From Oscillospiraceae bacterium (GTDB taxonomy: Bacteria > Bacillota > Clostridia > Oscillospirales > Oscillospiraceae), in NCBI GenBank assembly GCA_017549125.1, contig JAFYVL010000084.1, positions 1-43,781 of the forward strand: DNA of 43,781 nucleotides. Direction: 5' to 3'. Of the stretch, positions 26,118 to 34,856 are shown in pieces. The notes beneath the pieces are model-generated. The model did no database searches. It was not told the origin of the DNA and was given only the letters and a program-made list of their open reading frames with translations. Position numbers and translations under genes: made by a program. How positions within the stretch are numbered: the first letter of the stretch is position 1; each line of letters starts with the position of its first letter.

Positions 26118-26990
26118 TTACTTAATACCGGAGCGTGCCATGGTATCCATGACTCTGGACTGCATGATCACAAACAGCACAATATTGGGCACCACCACGA
26201 TCAAGGATGCAGCCGCCGCCATACCTCTGCCTGCCACACCGTTGCCCGCAGAGGACAGTACATTCATATAATAGGCAAAGGTCTTGTAGCCTTCCGTATT
26301 GATATACATATTGGAGGCTTCCACGCTGTTCCACGCAGACTGGAAGAACAGAATGGCCACCGTTGCCATGGCAGGCTTGATGACCGGGAATACCACTCGG
26401 GTCAAAATGCGAAATTCGCCGGCACCGTCGATTCTTGCCGCCTCGATCAGAGAATCCGGCACATCATCAATGAACTGCTTGATGAGGAACACGCCGGTTG
26501 GCATGATCAGAAGCGGAATCACATTCACCCAAAAGGTATCTGTGAGTCCCAGGGCATTGATGACCAAATACCTGGGGATACCCAGCATGGAGCCCACAAA
26601 CATCAATGCCAGCTGGTTTGCCTTAAAGATGGTCTTTCTGCCCTTAAATTTCCGTTTGGACAGGGCATAAGCCGCCATCAGGGAGATCAGACAGCCCAAG
26701 AACACCACAGCCACCGTCACAATAATGCTGTTGAACAAATACAGTGACATAGGGAAGGCTGTATTTTCCGCCGCACCGAACAGCTTGCGGAAATTCGCCA
26801 TGGTGGGGTTCTTCACGAAGAAGGCAGGCGGGTAAATAAACAGCTCCTCAATGGGTTTAAATGCTGTGGAAATAATATAGATCAGCGGTAACAAGGCCAA
26901 CACGATCATAGGCAGGAGAATAATATAAAACTTGATCTGAGATCTGTGGAATTTTGCGGGATTGACCGTAATTCCTTTGTATTTTGCCAT
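26118..26990 (-). CDS. Sugar ABC transporter permease, MalG/UgpE type (pair 1)
   Basis: 290 residues from ATG 26990 (AAAGGGGG upstream); an upstream in-frame start at 27020 lies inside the partner gene. Six predicted helices and the EAA loop EAARIDGAGEFRILTRVVFP. CUT1-type channel half that pairs with the permease transcribed just before it. Confidence 0.92.
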   Translation of the reverse strand: MAKYKGITVNPAKFHRSQIKFYIILLPMIVLALLPLIYIISTAFKPIEELFIYPPAFFVKNPTMANFRKLFGAAENTAFPMSLYLFNSIIVTVAVVFLGCLISLMAAYALSKRKFKGRKTIFKANQLALMFVGSMLGIPRYLVINALGLTDTFWVNVIPLLIMPTGVFLIKQFIDDVPDSLIEAARIDGAGEFRILTRVVFPVIKPAMATVAILFFQSAWNSVEASNMYINTEGYKTFAYYMNVLSSAGNGVAGRGMAAAASLIVVVPNIVLFVIMQSRVMDTMARSGIK

Positions 26991-27003
26991 AGTGTCGCCC
27001 CCT

Positions 27004-27921
27004 TTACTCAGAACTGCCAAAGAGCTTATAGGCCAGCTTGTTAAACAGCCACACGATGATCAGCAGTAACACAGAAAGTGCCGCAGCATAACCCATTTCA
27101 TAACGAATGAAACCAATGTCATCAATGTGGTTGACGATCAGAGAACCGGCATACTGAGGTGTGGGATTAGAGCCGGAAAGTGCCACACCCAAGCCGGTGG
27201 TATTGAAGGTGTTGACCACCGCCATCACCGCACCAAACAGCATTTGGGACTTGGTGTTGGGAATGGTGATGTAAATAACCTCCTGGACACGGTTAGAGAT
27301 ACCGTCAATGAGGCCTGCCTCATACTGCTCCCTGTCCACATTGAGAATACCAGACAGCATGGACAAAAAGCCGATACCCATACTGGACCACAATGCCACA
27401 AAGATCATAATAGGCATCAGATAGTCCGAAGATTGCAGCCAGGAGACGGGCTCATTGATCAGCCCCATTTGCAGCAGCAGATCGTTTAAATAACCGGTGC
27501 GGTCACCGTTAAACACCGCCACCCAAATAGTGGAGATGGTGACACCGGCGATCAGCGACGGAATGTACAGCACCACCGCCAAAATGGTTCTGGCAGTCTT
27601 TGTGAGCTGGGACAGCATCCAAGCAACCACAAAGGACAGAAGATAGCCGCCAGGTCCTACGATCAATGCATACAAGATGGTGTTGGGCAATATTTTCTGC
27701 ATAAAGACCGTATCTTGAGTAAATGCCCGGATATAGTTCTGCAAGCCCTCAAAGCTGTCAATGGATACGGAGTTGAAATTGGTGAAGGACAATCCTACCG
27801 CCAAAATAATGGGCAGTAGAATGAAGGCAAAAAACAGCAGAAGATAGGCAATCAGCATAACCCAATGAGAACGGGCATCGAAAATATCCCCTATCCGCTT
27901 GGCTTGGGTTCGCAATCTCAT
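27004..27921 (-). CDS. Sugar ABC transporter permease, MalF/UgpA type (pair 1)
   Basis: 305 residues with six predicted helices. The EAA loop is atypical: EAGLIDGISNRVQEVIYITIPN, with Gly for the second Ala and no conserved Gly-Ala. It shares a 4-base ATGA overlap with the tethered binding-protein gene, so these two are translationally coupled and probably work together. Confidence 0.92.
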   Translation of the reverse strand: MRLRTQAKRIGDIFDARSHWVMLIAYLLLFFAFILLPIILAVGLSFTNFNSVSIDSFEGLQNYIRAFTQDTVFMQKILPNTILYALIVGPGGYLLSFVVAWMLSQLTKTARTILAVVLYIPSLIAGVTISTIWVAVFNGDRTGYLNDLLLQMGLINEPVSWLQSSDYLMPIMIFVALWSSMGIGFLSMLSGILNVDREQYEAGLIDGISNRVQEVIYITIPNTKSQMLFGAVMAVVNTFNTTGLGVALSGSNPTPQYAGSLIVNHIDDIGFIRYEMGYAAALSVLLLIIVWLFNKLAYKLFGSSE

Positions 27922-30794
27922 CTGTTTCTCACCTCACTCAAAATTTCCTCTGCGCTGCGCATATCATACTTGCGTATGACCTTGCCGGATTTGTCCAAAT
28001 AACCGAATTGCTGCATACGAATAGCCATTTCCTGGTTGATGGTAAATACCGCCTCGTTTAAAGCTGCACGCTGGGATTGATTTTCATTGACCACACGATA
28101 CCATGCATTACTCAGTTCCCGTTCCAGCATGTAGGTAGCAGGCATGATCCGGTAGTTGGCAGAGCTTTCCCATTGCTGCTGAATGATCTTGGAATGATCC
28201 GACGGGAAGGACATTTGCTTGAAGGCCTCACGGTTGGCGGTGTTCCAGATATATTCAGAGCCGTATTTGGTCTGCAGGGTGTAAGCAAACTGCACCTGGG
28301 TGTCTTCGCTCATCCACCATTTCAGAAATTCCCAGGAGGCATCTGCCTTGGTGGTAGAATTCATAATCAGATCACTGCTGCTGACGGAGATTTGCTGACG
28401 ATTAATACTGCCGTCGTCCTGTAGGACACCGGGTGTCAGAGCGATCTCCCATTTATCCGCAATTTCCGGGGCGGCATACAGCATTTGTATGTAGCCGGAG
28501 AAATCCGTCACGCCGATGGGCATGATACCGTACCGAAAATTGTTATAGAAGCTGGGAGCATTGTTCTGCACACCATAGAGGGTGTACAACTCTGTAAGCA
28601 TAGTGAAGGCCTGGATGCCTGCCTCGGAGTTCAGTTCCGTGGTTAGACCGTCCTGGCTGTAGAGGGATGCACCATACTGCATGAAGAAGGGAGCCACACT
28701 GCCTAAGGGCTTGGTACCGGTGGCACCGGATAGGGGCATATAGAAGGTCATACCCTTACGGCGCAAAACCGGCATGATGTTCTCCACATCCTCCCAGGTC
28801 TGGGGAACATCCAGATCCAGTTTTTCCATGATATCTGCACGGTACATGAGCACATAGAAATTCTTGGTCTCCGGAACACCGTAAATGGCACCGTCATATA
28901 CGAAGGTTTCCAGATCGTAAGCATAGAAGTTTTCATCAATAAAGTCGGCAAAATCGTCAAACTGGGTCAGATCATAGGCCGCGCCTCTGGCACCCAGCTG
29001 ATAGGGTCGATCCGCATCCACACCCAATGCCACATCCGGACAGGTATCCGAGGCATTGGCAAGCAAAAGCTTGCTTTCATTGGGCATAATGGAGAAATAG
29101 ACCTTGATGCCGGTTTTGGGAGTAAACTGGGTGTCTGCCATCAATTGGAGGGTCTCCACATAGGCAATGGGTTTGTTGACCCAGACCGTGATGGCATTGG
29201 GGTCGTCCTGGGCTTCGTCGGAAACACCGTAAGAGCCGTCTCTATGGAGCAGAGAATCCACAAACCGCAGGGTGCCGTGCCACAAACTGTCAAAGAAGCC
29301 TGCATCACCGGCAGGGAGCTTATAATCGTCTCCGTAAAGATAGATCCTGTCCAGAGACATGCCTTGGGACTTGATGCCGGTGACCAGCTGTGCCAGCATG
29401 TCCGTTGCAGAGCCGGAGCCTACGGACAGCTGATTTACATAGGTAGGCAGCTTATCTGTGCGCTCCAATGCCTGCTCAATAATGCCTGCCGCCTGCTTCA
29501 GATTTGCACAGCTGGCAGCAGAGGTGCCGGACATCTGGCTTAATTGGTCATACACAGCCAGCAGCCGCTTGCGAAGGGTCTTTAAATGGTCTGTGACACC
29601 AGGGATGTAAGTCTCGATCTCCCAGGTGCGGTTCACATCCGCATTACTGCCTGCCACCTGCTGCAGATCCAAACCGATCTCCGACAACTCATTGTTGATG
29701 GCATTGATCTCCTGCACGATAGCCTCCATAGAGGGCACGCTGGTAAACATGGAAATGGTGTGGTGGCCCTTGGTCAGATAGACCTTGGCTTTTTTACCGT
29801 CTACCTTGATCACGGCATTTCTGTAGCTACTACCCGTATAGGAGAAGGACACTTCCTTCAATTCTGCATAGGGTGTCTGTCCGTCGATCTCAATATCTCT
29901 GTAAACGGACTGTCCCTCTTTTTGAGACTGGGTGTAGTGGAACGCCAGGTTATACCAGCCGTCCTCCGGTACATCAAATTGCCATACCACCCGCTGTCCT
30001 GCGGTCTTCCAGGAATAATAGTCCACCGCATTTAAAAGCTTCTGGAAGGAGCTGTAGGGATAGCAGGAGGAATTGATATCCGCCTTGGTTCGAACATAGG
30101 AGTCAGACTTGGCAATATAGTTCTCCGCCTCAATGATGATTGCCTGAGAGGGCGTACTGCCATCGTAGGCAGAAATATAGTTTTCGTATGTATCCACCTG
30201 GGGCATTTGGGTCAGCAGAACCTCTTTCAGCAGGATGTCCTGATCGTTATTCTGAATGGTCACCGACCGATCCCCTGCTTCCAAATGGAACGCCACAGGC
30301 TCCAGATCCAAGCTGGCGCAATCCCGGATATAATCGGTCACATAGGCATCCACCTTCACCTGGGAGGGGGTCACCTCGTTATCATAACGATCCAGGATAT
30401 AATCCTTGCTCTCATCACACCATACGCCATTGATATAGCTTTTGACCTGGGTGTTGTCTACCTGGACGGTCATAGTAGCCTGCACAATGGTGTTGCCCTG
30501 GGTCTGATAGGTGATCGCCAGAGCATAATCACCGGTCTTGGGCACCTGCACCGTCAACTCTGCAGTTTCGCCTGCAGCCAAAGCCTGTTCCACCGCATGC
30601 CGCTGGACCACTTCTTCCTGGGGGATCTGCACCCAGTAGGAATGATCAAGTGCCTGCTGCATGCAATCATCAAAGGCAGGTGTTCGATTGTATAAATTGT
30701 CGCTCATACTGGCTACCACCGCAAATAATGCGATCAAAGCTATGAGCAATAAAGCTACGATTCCTAAGATGATATGTTTTTTTCTCACTTGCAC
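27918..30794 (-). CDS. Membrane-tethered sugar-binding protein fused to CBM-like modules
   Basis: 958 residues from GTG 30794, seven bases after AGGAGG; an ATG at 30800 is only one base from it. An uncleaved N-terminal helix (about 8-30) anchors it. Two beta-sandwich modules follow (about 60-200 and 215-365, the second starting IIIEAENYIAKSDSY). A helical, coiled-coil-like spacer comes next (about 375-480). A complete type-1 solute-binding domain (about 560-890) carries DVALGVDADRPYQL and YGVPETKNFYVLMYR. Normal binding proteins are 400-500-residue lipoproteins, so this is about double. The CBM part may hold the glycan near the pore. Confidence 0.85.
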   Translation of the reverse strand: MQVRKKHIILGIVALLLIALIALFAVVASMSDNLYNRTPAFDDCMQQALDHSYWVQIPQEEVVQRHAVEQALAAGETAELTVQVPKTGDYALAITYQTQGNTIVQATMTVQVDNTQVKSYINGVWCDESKDYILDRYDNEVTPSQVKVDAYVTDYIRDCASLDLEPVAFHLEAGDRSVTIQNNDQDILLKEVLLTQMPQVDTYENYISAYDGSTPSQAIIIEAENYIAKSDSYVRTKADINSSCYPYSSFQKLLNAVDYYSWKTAGQRVVWQFDVPEDGWYNLAFHYTQSQKEGQSVYRDIEIDGQTPYAELKEVSFSYTGSSYRNAVIKVDGKKAKVYLTKGHHTISMFTSVPSMEAIVQEINAINNELSEIGLDLQQVAGSNADVNRTWEIETYIPGVTDHLKTLRKRLLAVYDQLSQMSGTSAASCANLKQAAGIIEQALERTDKLPTYVNQLSVGSGSATDMLAQLVTGIKSQGMSLDRIYLYGDDYKLPAGDAGFFDSLWHGTLRFVDSLLHRDGSYGVSDEAQDDPNAITVWVNKPIAYVETLQLMADTQFTPKTGIKVYFSIMPNESKLLLANASDTCPDVALGVDADRPYQLGARGAAYDLTQFDDFADFIDENFYAYDLETFVYDGAIYGVPETKNFYVLMYRADIMEKLDLDVPQTWEDVENIMPVLRRKGMTFYMPLSGATGTKPLGSVAPFFMQYGASLYSQDGLTTELNSEAGIQAFTMLTELYTLYGVQNNAPSFYNNFRYGIMPIGVTDFSGYIQMLYAAPEIADKWEIALTPGVLQDDGSINRQQISVSSSDLIMNSTTKADASWEFLKWWMSEDTQVQFAYTLQTKYGSEYIWNTANREAFKQMSFPSDHSKIIQQQWESSANYRIMPATYMLERELSNAWYRVVNENQSQRAALNEAVFTINQEMAIRMQQFGYLDKSGKVIRKYDMRSAEEILSEVRNR

Positions 30795-30826
30795 GATCAT
30801 TCCTCCTAAAGGCTTGTATCGTAAAA

Positions 30827-30860
30827 GCCAAGGCGGGCGGTTAACCGCCCGCCCCATGGC
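30827..30860 (-). terminator. Intercistronic stem-loop between the two binding-protein genes
   Basis: A perfect 22-base palindrome (30832-30853), extended by GCCA/TGGC at 30827-30830 and 30857-30860, lies 12 bases after the SBP lipoprotein stop. No long T-run. Such GC-rich hairpins after binding-protein genes are known to raise the level of the upstream message relative to the permeases. Confidence 0.65.
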
Positions 30861-30872
30861 GATTCGTAATCA

Positions 30873-32393
30873 TTATTCTGCGTTGTTGGTTTCCCAGGGA
30901 TGGGTCTTGTAGAACTCCTCGATGTTCTTCTGCATACATCTTGAGAAATAAGACCAGGTGCCCTGCATGGCAGCTTCTGCCTTGCTCTGGAAATCATTGA
31001 CCAGGCTGGAAGGATCCTGTCCTGCCTTGACCTGCTCGGTGGCAGCATCACGGAACTGCACAATGTCGTTCCAGTAGTTAGGGATCAGCTTATCGCAGTC
31101 TGCCACATGGATGGTTTCAGGGCGTTCAACGATTGTTTTATACATGTACTTGATACCATTGGTTACAGGGAAGTTATTTTCAAACTCCTCCATAACTTCA
31201 GGATAAGAGCATGCAGGGATGAAGCTATCCCATGTCTTGGAATCTGCTTCATATGCAGCCTTACGCTCCTGCAGCTTGATCATGTTGCCTTCCTTGCTAT
31301 AAGTAATGAACTTCAGGAAAGCATAGGCAGCATCCCGGTTTTCCTCTGTTACCTTGGTGGTCATATAAGCAAAATCAAAGTGGGCCTGAATTTTCTCAGG
31401 CAAGCCGTCGCCGGTGGGAACAGGATAGAAGTCGTATTTATAGTTGGCATTTTCCAACACACGGGTCTCCCAGGAGGAGTGGTTGCCAAACAGCACACGA
31501 CCGGACAGCAATGCGTCTGCGCCCTCACCGAAGCGGCGCTCATACTCGCTGACCTCTCCACCGGTATATTTCAGATCATCAGAAACCAGGGCATACACGC
31601 TCTTCAGCTCCTGAATCAGCTGATTTGCCTTTACCCAGGCCTCCCCTGCATTCAGGTCGATGGTATGATTCTCAAAGGAATAGCCGTACTGATGGTAGCC
31701 CTCGGGAACCATGGCGCTGACCAGCTTGTTGTCCAGACCCCAGGTGGGATGGGCAGCATTATAAATGTAGTTGATGCCGGAGGTAGTAGTGGTGGTGGCC
31801 TTCTTTGCCATTTCCACAAATTCGCTGATTGTCCAGTCGTATTCGGGAACATCCATATTCAGCTGTTCCAGCAGATCCAGGTTCACCGCAATGGCATTGA
31901 ACTGGATCTGGTAAGGCAGGGCGTACACATGACCCTCATAAGTAAAGTTGACCAGGGCCTGATCCATGATGTATTCCTTATCCGGATCCTCCGCGATCAA
32001 ATTGTCCAGAGGATACGCCCAGCCTTCCTGGAGAATGGTACCAAAATGCTCAGAGCCTACGCACACATCGGGCATCTTGCCGCTGCCTGCCAAGGCCATC
32101 ATCTGGTTGATCTGACCCAGCATAGTGCCGGGGATCTCCTGGGGAATGACGGTAACATTGGGGTACATGGTCTTAAAGCCGGCGATCAGCAGATCATACA
32201 GCTCTGCAAAGTCCGCAGTATATCCCACGGTGATGGTACCGGTCAGTTCACCGTCTACGGTTTCCAGTCCCTCCACATTCCCGGACTGGGCAGTCTTACC
32301 GGGCTCCTCGGCTTTTTGCAGGCATGCACATAAGGACATAGCCATGGCGATTGCCAATACCAGGGAAAGCATCTTCTTAAATTTCTTCATCAT
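30873..32393 (-). CDS. Extracellular sugar-binding lipoprotein of ABC transporter
   Basis: 506 residues. Lipoprotein signal with lipobox LCAC (Cys24). The mature part is a type-1 (MalE-like) solute-binding protein: GTITVGYTADFAELYDLLIAG opening, DVCVGSEHFGTILQEGW, and the late FLKFITYSKEGN segment. It delivers an oligosaccharide to permease pair 1 and possibly pair 2. It is the second gene of the operon, 11 bases after the AraC regulator. Confidence 0.92.
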   Translation of the reverse strand: MMKKFKKMLSLVLAIAMAMSLCACLQKAEEPGKTAQSGNVEGLETVDGELTGTITVGYTADFAELYDLLIAGFKTMYPNVTVIPQEIPGTMLGQINQMMALAGSGKMPDVCVGSEHFGTILQEGWAYPLDNLIAEDPDKEYIMDQALVNFTYEGHVYALPYQIQFNAIAVNLDLLEQLNMDVPEYDWTISEFVEMAKKATTTTTSGINYIYNAAHPTWGLDNKLVSAMVPEGYHQYGYSFENHTIDLNAGEAWVKANQLIQELKSVYALVSDDLKYTGGEVSEYERRFGEGADALLSGRVLFGNHSSWETRVLENANYKYDFYPVPTGDGLPEKIQAHFDFAYMTTKVTEENRDAAYAFLKFITYSKEGNMIKLQERKAAYEADSKTWDSFIPACSYPEVMEEFENNFPVTNGIKYMYKTIVERPETIHVADCDKLIPNYWNDIVQFRDAATEQVKAGQDPSSLVNDFQSKAEAAMQGTWSYFSRCMQKNIEEFYKTHPWETNNAE

Positions 32394-32404
32394 AAATCAT
32401 CCTT

Positions 32405-33295
32405 TCATCCTAAGTTCTTACGATATTGGGAAGCTGTCATACCCACATATTTGTGGAATTGCTTGGAAAAGTATTGGTCGCTCTTGTATCCCAAACGGTC
32501 GGATATCTGCTTGATGGACAGGTTGGTGCGGATCAGAAGATCCTTGGCATTTTCCATCTTGATATTCAGATAGTACGCATAGGGAGTAGAGCCATAGTAC
32601 CGCTTGAACAGTTTATTGGTGTAGTCGTTGGATCGGTAAATGGACGCGGATATTTCATCCATATTCAAATCGATCTGATAGTTATTATCAATAAACTGCT
32701 TGATCGCCTGTGCTTCCTCCGGTATCTGATGGTCTCTGGTCTCATGGATACACAGCCGGTTGAGCAGCTTGAACACCAGCATACCGCACCGCTCCATGGT
32801 ATCCTCCACCGGCAAATTTTGTTTGCTCAGTTCAAAGATCTCCTCAAAGATAGGGCTCAGCGCCTCACAACGGGAATACAGCACCTTCTTGTGCAAGCGA
32901 AAGGACTGGATCAGACTGGGTACCGCCGTACCCTTCAGGTTAATAAATATCTTTGTCCAGGGATCCGATGCACTGGAGCGATAGGAATGATGGGTATTCT
33001 CATTGAGAATATAGATATCCCCTGCTTTGGGCTCATAGGTTTCGTCCCCCACACGCAATGTGCCGGTGCCCTTGTAAATGTACTCGATAACTGTTACATC
33101 GGATTTTTCCCTGTCTATCCGGTAATACCTGTTGCAATAAGACACGCCTGCCATTTCCACCCAAAAAGGCGGAATCTTATCCGGCAGCAAAAAGGAATAT
33201 ACATCTTCAAACTTGTAAACGGAACCTGCCACATTCTCCACCCTCACCCGATTTTTTATATACCGCTCCCGGCAATACCACCCTCTTGCAAACAC
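32405..33295 (-). CDS. AraC-family transcriptional regulator with cupin sensor
   Basis: 296 residues. The N-terminal cupin-like sensor (about 40-130) includes GTGTLRVGDETYEPKAGDIYILNENTHHSYR. The C-terminal double helix-turn-helix (about 195-296) has ASIYRSNDYTNKLFKRYYGSTPYAYY and ISDRLGYKSDQYFSKQFHKYVGMTASQYRK. It probably activates the locus when sugar binds the cupin. It heads the operon under a promoter carrying the 34-bp box shared by four promoters here, implying autoregulation. The start is uncertain: the longest frame begins with GTG at 33295 without a clear ribosome site, and later GTG codons (33247 and beyond) are possible. Confidence 0.92.
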   Translation of the reverse strand: MFARGWYCRERYIKNRVRVENVAGSVYKFEDVYSFLLPDKIPPFWVEMAGVSYCNRYYRIDREKSDVTVIEYIYKGTGTLRVGDETYEPKAGDIYILNENTHHSYRSSASDPWTKIFINLKGTAVPSLIQSFRLHKKVLYSRCEALSPIFEEIFELSKQNLPVEDTMERCGMLVFKLLNRLCIHETRDHQIPEEAQAIKQFIDNNYQIDLNMDEISASIYRSNDYTNKLFKRYYGSTPYAYYLNIKMENAKDLLIRTNLSIKQISDRLGYKSDQYFSKQFHKYVGMTASQYRKNLG

Positions 33296-33344
33296 TGCTA
33301 TTTTTAACAGAAGATGGTCGTAATTGGGGTTATATTTTGTTTAT

Positions 33345-33408
33345 ATTATAGATTATGTGCGCCGTACTATGCAATGCCATATATAATTTATTATCTTCCA
33401 AATACAAT
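33345..33408 (-). promoter_or_regulatory. Promoter P1 of the AraC-led operon with 34-bp operator box
   Basis: Minus strand: the box runs 33408-33375 (ATTG, A, TTG, later AATT and ATAT). It abuts -35 TTGCAT (33374-33369), an 18-bp spacer and -10 TATAAT (33350-33345). It matches P2, P3 and P4 position by position except for ATTA in place of the second ATTG. Confidence 0.75.
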
Positions 33409-33482
33409 TTAGCAGAGCATTTTTCCCTTTATTTTCCGTCTATTTACAATTTGAATACTGTCTTTTTTGCGTTGGATGCCAT

Positions 33483-33653
33483 TTATACCACCCGGTTGCG
33501 AAGCTCCCCGCCGGTCAAACATGCCACCACATTCTCGGCACAGATCTCGCTGACTGCGCTGATAGCCTCTTTGGAATACATGCCGATATGGGGCGTCACC
33601 ACCACATTTTCCAGGCTCAGCAACGGATGATCAGCGGTCATGGGCTCGGTTTG
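33483..33653 (-). pseudogene. 3' remnant of a D-isomer-specific 2-hydroxyacid dehydrogenase
   Basis: The reading frame ending at 33483 encodes EPMTADHPLLSLENVVVTPH and continues IGMYSKEAISAVSEICAENV. This is the typical C-terminal catalytic-His segment and closing helices of phosphoglycerate/2-hydroxyacid dehydrogenases. Only about 55 of over 300 residues remain. Upstream, in another frame, LQKIMDGKIIAIAR resembles the start of KDPG-type aldolases, so two decayed genes may be fused. An intact promoter (P2) still points into it. Confidence 0.7.
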
Positions 33654-33749
33654 CCACCTTTCGGGCAATGGCAATGATCTTGCCATCCATAATCTTTTGC
33701 AAGGTAGTTTTATTCTTGGTGTTCGTCCCCTTCTATATACTGTGAACTC

Positions 33750-33812
33750 AGTATAAAACAAGAAAAACACCACCGCAACGGCATATGCAATTGGAAATGT
33801 TACAAATACAAT
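33750..33812 (-). promoter_or_regulatory. Promoter P2 with 34-bp operator box, upstream of the dehydrogenase remnant
   Basis: Minus strand: the box 33812-33779 abuts -35 TTGCGG (33778-33773), a 17-bp spacer and -10 TATACT (33755-33750). Direct ATTG half-sites begin at box positions 1 and 22, and ATAT is at 27-30. It starts two bases after the isomerase terminator. Confidence 0.75.
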
Positions 33813-33814
33813 TT

Positions 33815-33844
33815 AACCGCCCGAAAATTAACTTTCGGGCGGTT
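33815..33844 (-). terminator. Rho-independent terminator of the isomerase gene
   Basis: Perfect 12-bp stem AACCGCCCGAAA/TTTCGGGCGGTT (33815-33826 with 33833-33844), 6-base loop, followed on the minus strand by AAATTGTATTTG. It closes the one-gene isomerase unit. Confidence 0.8.
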
Positions 33845-33855
33845 CATTTATTCCA

Positions 33856-34701
33856 TTATTCCATATCTATAAGCATTTTACCGATTCGGCAGGCCCGGGC
33901 ATAGGCCATCGCCAAATACTGTTCATAGGGCATTTGTCCATAGGGGTCATTTTCATGTCTGCCGGGCTTGGATCTGAGATTCAGTTCAAAGGTCAGAATA
34001 TCCGTAAATCCGCATTTTTGAAGCCGCTGGGCGATATACTTCCAATCTGCCACCCCGTCGAAGGGCAGTAAATGCAGATCGTCCAGCCAGGTGATCTTTC
34101 CGTCAAAATCCTTGATGCCCAGATTGTCATTGAGATGGGTACACAGCAGACGGTCACCATATTTTGCCAGCATATCCTGAGAATAATTATAGCACATCTC
34201 ATGGCCGGAATCCCAGCAGAAACCCACCGTATCATCATTGGCAAAATGGGTCATCAGCGCATCTAAAAATTCCATACCCTCCACATTTTCAAAGGCAATC
34301 TTAATGCCCCGCTGGCGAGCATAGTCTACCACCTGACCGTAACGCGCCAAGCCGATCTCGGTCACATCATGCCTGTCAAAGCCCACAAAGGGATGCACCA
34401 CCAGAATGGGAGCCTGCACAGCTACACAATGATCTACACAGGTCTGCAGCTTTTTTACACCTCGCTGTGCTTTCTCGTCCTCTGCGTGCCACAGCTCTGC
34501 CGCCATATCCCAGGGCGCATGCACAGATTGAAAACGCATATCCAGCTCCTTAGCTTTCTTTGCCAATCCCAGCATATCCACATCCGGGTCGCATATAACA
34601 AAAAAGCCATCAAAACCGGTGTTTTTCAGCATTTCCAGCTGGTCAATAAAGCCGATCCCGCAGGCACGACTCAAGCCTAAGGCAAACTGTTTTTTCCACA
34701 T
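33856..34701 (-). CDS. Sugar phosphate isomerase/epimerase, TIM barrel
   Basis: 281 residues from ATG 34701, 11 bases after AGGAGG; a GTG at 34710 is only two bases from it. Metal ligands are visible in order: Glu in IAFENVEG, Asp in CWDSGHE, His in CTHLNDN and Glu in LTFELNL. Same superfamily as the protein at 5094-5960 but clearly divergent. Own promoter with the shared box and own terminator, so a separate member of the same regulon. Substrate unknown. Confidence 0.85.
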   Translation of the reverse strand: MWKKQFALGLSRACGIGFIDQLEMLKNTGFDGFFVICDPDVDMLGLAKKAKELDMRFQSVHAPWDMAAELWHAEDEKAQRGVKKLQTCVDHCVAVQAPILVVHPFVGFDRHDVTEIGLARYGQVVDYARQRGIKIAFENVEGMEFLDALMTHFANDDTVGFCWDSGHEMCYNYSQDMLAKYGDRLLCTHLNDNLGIKDFDGKITWLDDLHLLPFDGVADWKYIAQRLQKCGFTDILTFELNLRSKPGRHENDPYGQMPYEQYLAMAYARACRIGKMLIDME

Positions 34702-34727
34702 AGCATCCACCGCCTCCTTTTTTACCC

Positions 34728-34790
34728 ATCATACACCAAAGAAACACCGGACGCAAGGATATATGCAATATCAATTCTGCCAAATCCAAT
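34728..34790 (-). promoter_or_regulatory. Promoter P3 of the isomerase gene with 34-bp operator box
   Basis: Minus strand: the box 34790-34757 abuts -35 TTGCGT (34756-34751), a 17-bp spacer and -10 TATGAT (34733-34728). ATTG half-sites lie 21 bp apart, with an extra TTG at box positions 8-10. Confidence 0.78.
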
Positions 34791-34809
34791 TATTCCCACC
34801 GGCTTGGTA

Positions 34810-34839
34810 TTGACATATTCATTGGTTTACCACTATTAT
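34810..34839 (+). promoter_or_regulatory. Possible promoter of the GH36 remnant
   Basis: TTGACA (34810-34815), 18-bp spacer, TATTAT (34834-34839). The expected start point would fall inside the ribosome site, so this assignment is tentative. No 34-bp box in this orientation. Confidence 0.4.
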
Positions 34840-34856
34840 CTATAGGAGGTATGTAT

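Noticed and set aside
33417-33450. Fifth copy of the 34-bp box, 42 bp upstream of P1
   Set aside because: It begins ATTG-T-A but lacks the TTG, ATT and ATAT positions and no promoter follows. At most it is an auxiliary half-site.
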